Positions 7,548 through 14,820 of a DNA stretch of 57,410 nt are shown here, piece after piece. The stretch is taken from IMG/VR virus record IMGVR_UViG_3300006026_000016, positions 1 through 57,410 of that record; one strand, written 5' to 3'. The number at the start of each line of letters is the position of its first letter. Position 1 is the stretch's first letter. Under the pieces are notes generated by a model. The model saw only the letters and a list, made by a program, of their open reading frames with translations, had not been told where the DNA came from and did no database searches. The stretch is from a virus. A program made the position numbers and the translations under genes.

Positions 7548-7722
7548 TATTTTTTGCGTCTTGAATCTCACCTCTTCTAACTTTCGCTAGTTTAGTAATT
7601 TCCATTAATGCCTTCCTTGCTCTTGTTGCCGATGCTTTTACGCCTTGGCCTTCTTTAAATTTTTCGTTTTCACTTACATACTCTTCAAAGAGTGCTTTGA
7701 TTTTTAAATGTGTCTCTGTCAT
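7540..7722 (-). CDS. Histone H1-like (Hc1 family) protein
   Basis: A 60-residue basic helical protein. The core ENEKFKEG...ATRARKALMEITKLAK...RRGEIQ follows the Hc1 pattern of chlamydial and other bacterial histone H1-like proteins, in which a RARKA-L segment is conserved. Hc1 proteins bind and compact DNA. A phage version might act on host nucleoid or phage DNA, but that is inference. It stands between the sulfotransferases and the epimerase in one unit. Confidence 0.65.
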   Translation of the reverse strand: MTETHLKIKALFEEYVSENEKFKEGQGVKASATRARKALMEITKLAKVRRGEIQDAKNNA

Positions 7723-7731
7723 AATTATCTC

Positions 7732-8322
7732 CTATATGTTTTTAAATTGTACAGATTTAATTAAATCGTAATCGGCTCTATATGCCTGCCTAACTACTGA
7801 TTCATTAACGTTATTAACAATATCTATTGATTGCATCAAACGTTTTGTTGCGTCAATGTTGAAACCATATTCATCATTGATTTGATTATAAATATTTTTG
7901 TTATAATAAAAATAATCTATGATAGGATTGGCATTATATTTTTTTATAATGTCAAACATATCAATTAAGAAACTTTTTTGTGGCTTAAAATGTGCATCGT
8001 TAGATTCTAAATAAAATCCTTCATCACTAAAATTAAAAGTAACATAGTTTGTCTGAGGTTCTACTTCTCTCCAACCTAAATACATATTAACAGTACTGAT
8101 AAATCTTTCTATTGGATCTCTTAATATCACAATAAACCTACTTGGGCATTTTTCTTCTTCCCATAATGTAATTCTAGTCCAGTCGTTGTTTGTTTTTTCA
8201 AAATCTCTAATTACACTTGTAGCACATTTAGGTACTAACAAGAATGCAATGTCCTCTTTTTTGTTGTATACACAATCACCTGGCATACAATTTGTATATT
8301 TGTTATCAATTGATGTTTCCAT
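7732..8322 (-). CDS. Sulfotransferase-family protein (pair 1, copy B)
   Basis: A 196-residue protein with both PAPS-binding signatures of carbohydrate sulfotransferases: a 5'-phosphosulfate loop LVPKCATSVI near residue 30 and a 3'-phosphate motif VILRDPIERFIS. It would move sulfate from PAPS to an acceptor hydroxyl. The gene is a diverged tandem paralogue of the next gene (8306-8881), with 17 nt overlap. Both share the RDP-ERFIS-VNMYL block. It is short for the family (usually 250-300), so the acceptor-binding part is reduced. The acceptor is unknown. Confidence 0.75.
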   Translation of the reverse strand: METSIDNKYTNCMPGDCVYNKKEDIAFLLVPKCATSVIRDFEKTNNDWTRITLWEEEKCPSRFIVILRDPIERFISTVNMYLGWREVEPQTNYVTFNFSDEGFYLESNDAHFKPQKSFLIDMFDIIKKYNANPIIDYFYYNKNIYNQINDEYGFNIDATKRLMQSIDIVNNVNESVVRQAYRADYDLIKSVQFKNI

Positions 8323-8881
8323 TGTCTACCTTATTAACAAACTTAACAGAATCAATTAACTCATAATCTTTTACATAGACATCTTTGATAATGTCAATGT
8401 CAACACTTTTTATTATTTTACTAAATCGATTTATGTAATTTTGCTCCATATTTAAATCATAAAAATCATTTAAATCATTGATTATATTATTGTTTAGCCA
8501 AAAGAAATCAATTTTACTTTTATCTAAACCCTCAATAAAAGTATTTTGCGAAAAAAAGTGGGCATCGTTGCTTTTAAATATACTATATTTGTTATCCTCT
8601 TTTCTAATATCTACATAATTAGATGTAATCGTTCTAGGGTGCAAATACATATTTACAGCACTTATAAATCGTTCTACTGGATCTCTTAATATTACACAAA
8701 ATTTATCTATAGTAAAATCTTTTAAAATTATTTCGGTTTTATTAGTAATTGGTTTTAATGCACGTTTTATTGACGAAGAAGCATTTTTTGGTAAATGTAA
8801 AATACCAAGATTATTTCTTTCTATATAAGCACCGCTGTATAGCGGATGTATAGAACCATTAATACCAATTACACTATTCAT
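8306..8881 (-). CDS. Sulfotransferase-family protein (pair 1, copy A)
   Basis: A 191-residue sulfotransferase-like protein with LHLPKNASSSIKRAL as the 5'-phosphosulfate loop and VILRDPVERFISAVNMYL as the 3'-phosphate motif. It pairs with its tandem copy downstream, and the duplication probably arose within a phage genome. The coding sequence is markedly AT-rich, with many Asn and Lys codons, more so than the replication genes. It overlaps the queD-like gene by 4 nt. Its neighbours, the epimerase and glycosyltransferase, suggest a carbohydrate acceptor. Confidence 0.75.
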   Translation of the reverse strand: MNSVIGINGSIHPLYSGAYIERNNLGILHLPKNASSSIKRALKPITNKTEIILKDFTIDKFCVILRDPVERFISAVNMYLHPRTITSNYVDIRKEDNKYSIFKSNDAHFFSQNTFIEGLDKSKIDFFWLNNNIINDLNDFYDLNMEQNYINRFSKIIKSVDIDIIKDVYVKDYELIDSVKFVNKVDNGNIN

Positions 8882-9315
8882 TTCAACAAATTATCAAATA
8901 CATCGTCTATTGCGTCTGTATCTCCAAAGTATGGACCATCCACATCTTCTAATGGATACTCCATTTCGCAACCGTTTTCATTATCTTCGGCTACTGAAAT
9001 CTTTATGTAACGACCAGGATATTTGTCCTGTATCGTTTCTGCTAAGTCATCTGCTATCATTTCGCATGACTTAAAATCAAGTTGAAGAATAGCATCTCTA
9101 TACTGATTCTCCAACCATCTCTTAAATTGTATGAATTCAATGTCTCTGTCATCATGAAACACCTCAATCCACACTTTAAAGTGGAATGTGTGTCTATGAG
9201 GATAACCTAGAAAACTAACGTCATACTCGTCGCCAGTTGCTAGATTAGGATCTTCTAATGCCGCAGGATACTTATGTATACCTTCTTTACTAAATGTTAC
9301 CCAAATACTTCTCAT
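8878..9315 (-). CDS. queD: QueD/PTPS-like protein
   Basis: A 145-residue protein with the tunnelling-fold layout of 6-carboxy-tetrahydropterin synthase. An N-terminal strand contains IHKYPAAL. It is followed by a His cluster (YPHRHTFHFKVWIEV), as in the zinc-binding H-x-H motif of QueD, then an acidic DIEFIQFKRWLE stretch, LDFKSCEMIADDLAETI and a C-terminal strand-glutamate region. The catalytic Cys normally found before the His pair is not clearly placed, so the assignment is tentative. In context it fills the step between FolE and QueE. Alternative: a T-fold protein of other specificity. Confidence 0.55.
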   Translation of the reverse strand: MRSIWVTFSKEGIHKYPAALEDPNLATGDEYDVSFLGYPHRHTFHFKVWIEVFHDDRDIEFIQFKRWLENQYRDAILQLDFKSCEMIADDLAETIQDKYPGRYIKISVAEDNENGCEMEYPLEDVDGPYFGDTDAIDDVFDNLLK

Positions 9316-9325
9316 ACAATACTCC

Positions 9326-9523
9326 TTATACTATATTTGTTGCCTGTGGTCCTTTCGCACCTTGCTCAACATCAAATGTTACTTCTTGGTTCTCTGATAG
9401 AGATTTATATCCCTCACCTTGTATTGCTGTATGATGTGCAAACACATCTTTACTGCCATCGTCTGGTGTGATAAATCCAAAACCTTTGCTGGTATCAAAC
9501 CATTTTACTTTTCCTGTCGCCAT
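9326..9523 (-). CDS. csp: Cold-shock domain protein
   Basis: A complete 65-residue CspA-type OB fold with KGFGFI (RNP1) and VFAHHTAI (RNP2) single-stranded nucleic-acid-binding motifs and the WFD start typical of the family. It would act as an RNA chaperone or single-stranded DNA binder during infection. It lies 10 nt upstream of the queD-like gene in the same unit. Such genes occur in marine phages and are probably host-derived. Confidence 0.95.
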   Translation of the reverse strand: MATGKVKWFDTSKGFGFITPDDGSKDVFAHHTAIQGEGYKSLSENQEVTFDVEQGAKGPQATNIV

Positions 9524-9536
9524 TCTTTCTTCCTCG

Positions 9537-9632
9537 TTATGAAGTATTACCTTCGTTGTTTAATTCTAAAGGTACTTCCTTCAAAACTACATGTCCAATT
9601 GGACTATGTTCTTTAATTAATATTATTACCAC
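9537..9632 (-). CDS. Possible 31-residue protein with GTG start
   Basis: This short frame fills the otherwise empty gap between the outer-membrane protein gene and the cold-shock gene. It reads [19 protein letters not shown] and ends at a TAA at 9537-9539. The GTG at 9632 overlaps the preceding stop codon. Its protein-like composition favours translation, but the ribosome-binding site is weak and no homology can be tested here. It may instead be an untranslated spacer. Confidence 0.35.
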   Translation of the reverse strand: MVIILIKEHSPIGHVVLKEVPLELNNEGNTS

Positions 9633-10288
9633 TTAACACCTATTGTAACACTTAATACATTATTGTTAACCGGGTCTTCAGTGTATGTATTACTAAATCC
9701 CAGCGACACTTTATCATTTAAACTGTAATTGATTGCTGTTTCATTACGCAAATATGTATCTGTTCCAGTTTCATTAAGTAGTTTGTTGGTAATATTTAAA
9801 CTGTCATTTAGTTTATAAAATATCCATAAACTATTTCTAAGTATTGCTTCGTCCACTTCATCAGTAGTTAAGTATGCAACTGACGTTTCGTGACTTATTT
9901 TCCAATTGTCATTTCTAAAAACTTTTATACCAAGGCCACCACCAGTTACTATTCTATCTCCAGATGCTCTTAATTTATCACTGTCATAACTTGTTACACT
10001 GAATGCATAATACTTAGATGTGATGTCTTTATTTGCTTTACCAATTATGCTAAACTTATCCATTTTAACTACATCTTCTTGTTCTTTGTAAACATAGTCA
10101 GTTTCAACTACATAGTCAATAATAGGATTATCCCACTCGTGATCTACACTGAATTTTAATGTAGTTGTATCACTATTAATCTGTGTCCAACCAAACTTGG
10201 CATTGCCTGTTGCATTTGCTGGTAACGTTATCAGCAATAATCCTATTGCTAAAATAAAAAATAATACAGCCTTTTTAATGTTACTCAT
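9626..10288 (-). CDS. Outer-membrane beta-barrel protein (DUF481/YdiY-like)
   Basis: A 220-residue exported protein. Residues 1-26 are a clear signal peptide (Lys-containing N-terminus, hydrophobic core, PANA cleavage site). The rest alternates polar and hydrophobic residues as amphipathic beta strands and ends in VTIGVKW, the aromatic C-terminal signature recognised by the Bam machinery. The layout resembles DUF481 salt-inducible outer-membrane proteins. A phage-made outer-membrane protein could alter receptor access or envelope permeability; that role is inferred. It is translationally coupled (4 nt overlap) to the small membrane protein upstream. Confidence 0.65.
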   Translation of the reverse strand: MSNIKKAVLFFILAIGLLLITLPANATGNAKFGWTQINSDTTTLKFSVDHEWDNPIIDYVVETDYVYKEQEDVVKMDKFSIIGKANKDITSKYYAFSVTSYDSDKLRASGDRIVTGGGLGIKVFRNDNWKISHETSVAYLTTDEVDEAILRNSLWIFYKLNDSLNITNKLLNETGTDTYLRNETAINYSLNDKVSLGFSNTYTEDPVNNNVLSVTIGVKW

Positions 10289-10485
10289 TGTGAATCCCTT
10301 CTTAATACTTCTTGTCTAGTAGTACCCATTTCTTTTAATTTTTCATCTATATCAAAGTCATAATATTCGCCAGTATACTTTCTTAGAATACTTCTTTCAC
10401 TTAACATAACACTACTAATCCAACAGCCATATGCCATGAAGCAAAGAAATACTATACCAAATGCTATCTGGATAATCTCAATCAT
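10285..10485 (-). CDS. Small single-span membrane protein
   Basis: A 66-residue protein with one N-terminal transmembrane helix (about residues 4-28) and a charged cytoplasmic tail (SERSILRKY...RRDSQ). It sits between a glycosyltransferase (8 nt overlap) and an outer-membrane protein (4 nt overlap). No family is recognised. Confidence 0.7.
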   Translation of the reverse strand: MIEIIQIAFGIVFLCFMAYGCWISSVMLSERSILRKYTGEYYDFDIDEKLKEMGTTRQEVLRRDSQ

Positions 10486-11701
10486 ATTTTGCCTTTGCTA
10501 CTTGTCTTCTGTAATGCTGTCTGTCTCTTTGTTGCTCTAGACCTAAACCAGATATTACTTTAAGTGTTCTTTCTATTGTACCATTTTGATAATCGCTTAT
10601 CTTACCTAAACTATATTCGCTTAGGTTATCTGTATTAATATCATCAAACATATTAGACAGTTTACTAATACAGTCTTCCATGCTCCAAGGAACGTACAAG
10701 TGTCTGCCATTGTTAGCAAACACTTCTGGGAAACTTCTATATGCTGGATATAATGTAAGTGTACCTAATGTATCTGCTTCGCTTACTGTATTGCTTACCC
10801 AGTCTTGCAAGGCACAATTAAATAATACTTGACTGTCTGCTAGTAAGTTATAGTAATCGTTTTTCTTTAAGCCTGTGTAGATCTTAAAGTTAGCAGTATT
10901 GCCTGCTTGTAATTCTAATGCTCTATCAACATACTCTTGATCTGAACTTTTTAGTTCTGGGTGTCCACAAAATATAGCAAACTCAACTTCAGGATCTATT
11001 TTGTAATAGGCTTCTGCTAAGTCCATATAAAAGTGTGGTTGCTTCTCATCATCCCAACGTGCCGCAAAACCAACTCTCTTTGTTCTTTCTTTCAATGGCT
11101 TAGGATTAGGAACCCGCTCTTGTACTTCGCTTTTACCAAACGGCAAACCTGTTACATATATAGGCTTTTTAAATCCTGCTGTTCTTAAGTGTGCAACAAA
11201 TTCTTCACTTGCTACACATATACCTGTAACAAATTCATCTACCATTTGCTCGTATCTACGCATCCAATCAAACATGCCTTCTCTAATAAGGAAGTCATCT
11301 GGGTCTGTTGTTTGTGCTAAGAATCTTAAGAATACTTTAGGTCTGTATTCAGGTGGAGATTGATCCATTATGTAAGGCAAACATTCTAAGCCTGGTGTAA
11401 ACATATCTTCATAAAAGATAACATCATCGCTAGTAATTTCACCGTTCTTCATTTTCTGTACTAAGTTCATTGTTTGACTTAGACTGTAATAACTTCTACC
11501 ATGTGCGTCTAACACACTACCTGTAACGATTGCTTTGCTGTTATCTAATTCTTCGCCTTCGATAATTTCATAATCAATGCCATGCTCTTTAAAAACACGC
11601 TCGTTCCATTCTTGTAATTGTAATGTATACCTTGCTTCATAAGACTCTAGTCCCATGTAGAACAGTTTACGCATGTTTATATCATAAACTCCATCACTCA
11701 T
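10478..11701 (-). CDS. GT-B fold glycosyltransferase
   Basis: A 407-residue glycosyltransferase-like protein. The C-terminal half has the family-4/GT-B pattern: RVGFAARWDDEKQPHFYMDLAEAY, then FAIFCGHPEL, YTGLKKNDYYNLLADSQVLFNCALQDWVSNTVSEAD and TLTLYPAYRSFPEVF, where the nucleotide-sugar is bound. The acceptor could be DNA, as for T4 glucosyltransferases, or an envelope glycan; the sequence does not decide. It is the first gene after the consensus promoter at 11722-11750 and is followed by membrane, cold-shock, QueD-like, sulfotransferase and epimerase genes. Confidence 0.8.
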   Translation of the reverse strand: MSDGVYDINMRKLFYMGLESYEARYTLQLQEWNERVFKEHGIDYEIIEGEELDNSKAIVTGSVLDAHGRSYYSLSQTMNLVQKMKNGEITSDDVIFYEDMFTPGLECLPYIMDQSPPEYRPKVFLRFLAQTTDPDDFLIREGMFDWMRRYEQMVDEFVTGICVASEEFVAHLRTAGFKKPIYVTGLPFGKSEVQERVPNPKPLKERTKRVGFAARWDDEKQPHFYMDLAEAYYKIDPEVEFAIFCGHPELKSSDQEYVDRALELQAGNTANFKIYTGLKKNDYYNLLADSQVLFNCALQDWVSNTVSEADTLGTLTLYPAYRSFPEVFANNGRHLYVPWSMEDCISKLSNMFDDINTDNLSEYSLGKISDYQNGTIERTLKVISGLGLEQQRDRQHYRRQVAKAKYD

Positions 11702-11721
11702 ATAGATTCTCCATAATGTTA

Positions 11722-11750
11722 ATTATATCATATTTTGTGGCCAATGTCAA
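11722..11750 (-). promoter_or_regulatory. Consensus sigma70-like early promoter
   Basis: On the minus strand: TTGACA (11750-11745), 17 nt spacer, TATAAT (11727-11722), both hexamers perfect. The predicted start is near 11715, leaving a short leader with GGAG before the ATG at 11701. It drives the glycosyltransferase-to-epimerase unit. Confidence 0.85.
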
Positions 11751-11752
11751 CC

Positions 11753-12259
11753 TCAATCTATCACCTCGTCTTTGGTATATTTGGTCCAGTCTGTGAAAGC
11801 CTTCCTGTCTTGTAGTTCATGTAAACTATGACACCACACTCCTGGATTAGTTGCTTTAAAGTCTTTGTCATCTAGTTTGAGTGTCGCATTGTAATTGAAT
11901 TGATTAATGTAAGGCAACTTAACACTTATCATTGGTATAAATGTACTATACTCAGTCCAACCACATTCTAATACTTGTTCTGCTAAAGTTACATCAAAGT
12001 CTAGTGTAATCCAAATATCATCTTTTAAAAGACTTGTAACTAGTTTGTCCCACCCCTGCCAATCTTTTTCAGTTGGTGGATTAAAACTTTGGTTAGCACC
12101 TAGATAAATGTGCGGACAACCGCTATTAAGTGCCCTAGCAAGTATTTCCTCTTTTGGTTGATACCCAACTACAAACAAAGTCTTTTGACTATAAGCAGGC
12201 GTATGCTCTACTTCAGTGCCTATAAAAAACTTTGTATCCTCGTGACCTTCTCTATTCAT
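11753..12259 (-). CDS. Hypothetical protein downstream of DpdA
   Basis: A protein of 168 residues (175 if a GTG at 12280 is used) with alternating beta-alpha character: KTLFVVGYQPKEEIL, PHIYLGANQSF and DIWITLDFDVTLAEQVLE resemble strands of a TIM-barrel-like or Rossmann-like fold. No catalytic motif is assigned. The ATG at 12259 overlaps the preceding TAA as TAATG, which favours it. It is the last gene of the polymerase-clamp-dpdA unit, so a link to DNA modification or replication is possible but only by position. Confidence 0.65.
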   Translation of the reverse strand: MNREGHEDTKFFIGTEVEHTPAYSQKTLFVVGYQPKEEILARALNSGCPHIYLGANQSFNPPTEKDWQGWDKLVTSLLKDDIWITLDFDVTLAEQVLECGWTEYSTFIPMISVKLPYINQFNYNATLKLDDKDFKATNPGVWCHSLHELQDRKAFTDWTKYTKDEVID

Positions 12260-12453
12260 TAGTAACTCGTATAACCCCACTTAATTAATTGATCTTGATA
12301 ATCTGCACCTTCATCAATGTTTACAACTTTAGTAGGTGTAGTTTTACCATCTTTAGTCTCTAGTATTTCCATTTCAGCACCATTCTCTAGTATATGAAAT
12401 TGTACATCATGTCCTTCGTATGTGTATGTGCCACTGTATGCTTTATTCGCCAT
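12259..12453 (-). CDS. 64-residue protein between dpdA and the terminal gene
   Basis: A small beta-rich protein (GTYTYEGHDVQFHILENG) of unknown function. It overlaps dpdA by 11 nt and shares a TAATG junction with the downstream gene. The position suggests coupled translation with dpdA. Confidence 0.7.
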   Translation of the reverse strand: MANKAYSGTYTYEGHDVQFHILENGAEMEILETKDGKTTPTKVVNIDEGADYQDQLIKWGYTSY

Positions 12454-13984
12454 CGAAATCTGCCCTCATTATGTCTTCTTGCATATCTGCTTCACTGTCA
12501 CCTGACTCGTATTCGTCAGTTTCAAATAAAGCACCAAATGTAGATTGTTCCGCACTACCATCTGAGAAACTAATCTCTTTTAAAAACTCTTTGTTATCTT
12601 CTAACATTTGCCTTGCATTTGTGTTATTAGGATCTAACACTTCTTCTGCAAAACTATCAAACATTAAAATAGTACCAGGTACATAAGGTGAAGTTTCATT
12701 GCTTACACTACTACCTTTTACCTTCTTCCAGTTCTTCCAATGTGTAGGTGTTCTATATTTTTCCATATCAGCAAGTCTATTTGCTTCTTGCGTTGCTGTA
12801 ATATGATTATAAACACTATGACCCATGTAAAGAGCATAACTTAGTGTGTCCCAACTAGTTGTGCATTCTTTACCATTCCTGTTTGTATCTCCATGTCCTA
12901 AAACACAGATATCACCAACAGTTAGTCTACTCATTATAGGGGAATGTGCAAAAGGCATAGGCATCTTTGATCCTTTCATGTCTTTGTTATCGAATGCTCT
13001 ATCCATAAAGTATCCAAATCGCTTGGCTCTGTACTCATTATGTGTGTAAGTCTGGCCATATGCTGTATTAACAAAAGGCGATGCCGCATCAAATGAAAGT
13101 GTTATATTAGGATTGTCGTGCTTTCTCAACTGTCTTTGGATACTAGTGAGGTGACATGCCCAATTAAGGCGTCCAGTACCTAAGAAGTGTATCCAATCCT
13201 TGCCTTCAAGTAAACCGTCTTCTCTAAGATCCAACAATCTACTTAGCACACTATACATGTGCTTCATATTGATACCAGCGAATGCGTAACCCTCTAAGGT
13301 TCTATTCTCATCACCGTATGCTTCTTGCACAAAACTTTTATTGGAAAAATGCTTTACTGCATCATACCATATTTTGCTATTCTCTTCGTTACTACCACTT
13401 AACACATTTAAAAACTTAGTAGCACCTGGTGTTCTGTTCCTCATAAAATAGTCTAAATTAAGTAGACTGATATCTAGTGTGTCTTGAAATTCTGTAAGTC
13501 CTGTCCTTTCGCTTAGTTTACCAACTGCCGCAAAAGCAGGAACATCTAATGTCATACTCCAGTCTGCTGTATGCTCTAACCATGTAAGTATCTTATTACA
13601 AAATGCTGTTCTTACAGGATCATTAGGATCTTTAGCATTGCTCCAGTCCATTTTAATAACACCTGTGGCAAGTTGGAAACCACCTGAGTCTCCTAGTATC
13701 ATAGTTTTACTACGATCTCTACCTTGTATCATTGGCTCACGTTCATCGCTTTTAACAGGATCTAAGTGAGCATGTCCACCTGAGTAAAGACCCCATGGGT
13801 AATGATAATAACTGTTCTCAGGATCAAGGAAGTTCATACCTTGTGTGCCTTTTTCAAAGCCTTCAGGGCATCTCCATTCACTTGGATTAGCATCCATTTT
13901 CTGTAATTGCGTTACATAGAACCCACTAATGGCGGGCAGGTAAACTGCCCAATCCTGGTGCTTCTTTCCTAAATCTTCTGTCAT
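12443..13984 (-). CDS. dpdA: DpdA-like DNA 7-deazaguanine transglycosylase
   Basis: A 513-residue relative of tRNA-guanine transglycosylase. GDSGGFQ (D99 to Q104) matches the TGT motif that holds the base, and later segments include TADWSMTLDVP, GYAFAGINMKHMYSVL, HFLGTGR and SFDAASPF, the last a likely position for the nucleophilic Asp. It is longer than bacterial Tgt (about 370) and lacks the C-terminal CXCX2C zinc site, as expected for phage DpdA proteins that exchange guanine in DNA for a 7-deazaguanine. It lies 2 nt downstream of the sliding-clamp gene and in one unit with the polymerase, consistent with modification coupled to replication. Confidence 0.85.
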   Translation of the reverse strand: MTEDLGKKHQDWAVYLPAISGFYVTQLQKMDANPSEWRCPEGFEKGTQGMNFLDPENSYYHYPWGLYSGGHAHLDPVKSDEREPMIQGRDRSKTMILGDSGGFQLATGVIKMDWSNAKDPNDPVRTAFCNKILTWLEHTADWSMTLDVPAFAAVGKLSERTGLTEFQDTLDISLLNLDYFMRNRTPGATKFLNVLSGSNEENSKIWYDAVKHFSNKSFVQEAYGDENRTLEGYAFAGINMKHMYSVLSRLLDLREDGLLEGKDWIHFLGTGRLNWACHLTSIQRQLRKHDNPNITLSFDAASPFVNTAYGQTYTHNEYRAKRFGYFMDRAFDNKDMKGSKMPMPFAHSPIMSRLTVGDICVLGHGDTNRNGKECTTSWDTLSYALYMGHSVYNHITATQEANRLADMEKYRTPTHWKNWKKVKGSSVSNETSPYVPGTILMFDSFAEEVLDPNNTNARQMLEDNKEFLKEISFSDGSAEQSTFGALFETDEYESGDSEADMQEDIMRADFDGE

Positions 13985-13986
13985 GT

Positions 13987-14730
13987 TTAACTCTTAGCAG
14001 GTAATATATATTTGTATTCGCCTAAGCCACTGTCAATCACAATTTGCATTGCACCTGCGTTAGCAAAACTAACAGTACAATTTGCACTATCGCTTAGTCT
14101 TAGAATACTTAATGCTTTGTCTATTTCCCATTTCCAGTTGCCAGACAGTTCGCCTTCAACATTATTATTAATAGGAAGTTTACCTTTATCACCGGCACCT
14201 TCACCAATGCTAAAATATAAAGCACCATCTTCTGTACTTGGAGAAAACACTGGTTCAAAGCCACCTAACACACCATTGAAGTAACCTAAGTCTTTTAAGT
14301 TCTTCTGTGACGGTGTAATAGTAACGTCCCATGGTATCTCTTTCATTGTAACAGATTTTAGTTGCTGATTAATAACATCTGCTAACATAAATCTATAACT
14401 ACCTGTGTGTCCTTCTGCACTTGTGAAACTAATCTGTACAGGAATATCGTCTCCATTCCTGCTTTGTGTTTCTACATTTACAGTAGAACCTTCATCTACA
14501 AATCCTGGAAACTTTAAGTATCCATCTAGTACACTCATTCTACTAAGACCTACTGTTTGGTCTACAAAGTCTGCTACAGGATTGTGTAGTTTACCTTGCA
14601 GGATAACAGTTTTGTCTGCATCCATGGCCTCTATAGTTGTACTTTCAGCAGTACCACTAATTTTAACCTGTTCAATAAAGCCTAAGGCGTGGGTGTGCCT
14701 TAGAATGTCTTTAAATATATCTTTTATCAT
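13987..14730 (-). CDS. 45: Sliding clamp (gp45-like)
   Basis: A 247-residue protein with the two-domain beta-alpha-beta clamp layout. The C-terminal portion (WKWEIDKALSILRLSDSANCTV...AMQIVIDSGLGEYKYILPA) fits gp45/PCNA-type clamps, and the length is near T4 gp45 (228). It would encircle DNA as a trimer and tether the polymerase encoded next upstream. Similarity is recognised from layout and context more than from any single invariant motif. In T4 the clamp, clamp-loader and polymerase genes lie together; here the gp44-like loader is 29 kb away. Confidence 0.75.
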   Translation of the reverse strand: MIKDIFKDILRHTHALGFIEQVKISGTAESTTIEAMDADKTVILQGKLHNPVADFVDQTVGLSRMSVLDGYLKFPGFVDEGSTVNVETQSRNGDDIPVQISFTSAEGHTGSYRFMLADVINQQLKSVTMKEIPWDVTITPSQKNLKDLGYFNGVLGGFEPVFSPSTEDGALYFSIGEGAGDKGKLPINNNVEGELSGNWKWEIDKALSILRLSDSANCTVSFANAGAMQIVIDSGLGEYKYILPAKS

Positions 14731-14770
14731 ATGTTGTCACCTCTTACATTAAAGTTATTATTTAGGCCTT

Positions 14771-14790
14771 TACACCTAAAAAGTTTATAA
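14771..14790. other. Short inverted repeat in the polymerase-clamp gap
   Basis: The gap 14731-14820 holds no gene. It contains TTTAGG and CCTAAA arms separated by 8 nt, which could form a 6 bp hairpin in the mRNA before the clamp gene. The minus strand also reads CCTAAATAA there, a weak relative of the late-promoter motif. Neither is followed by a T-tract, so a terminator is unlikely. Confidence 0.35.
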
Positions 14791-14820
14791 ATCCTGGCCG
14801 TTTGATACCTAACGACCAAG

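Noticed and set aside
12443-13984. Classifying the transglycosylase as a tRNA-guanine transglycosylase
   Set aside because: It lacks the C-terminal zinc cysteines of bacterial Tgt, is much longer, and lies beside DNA polymerase and clamp, which fits DpdA better.
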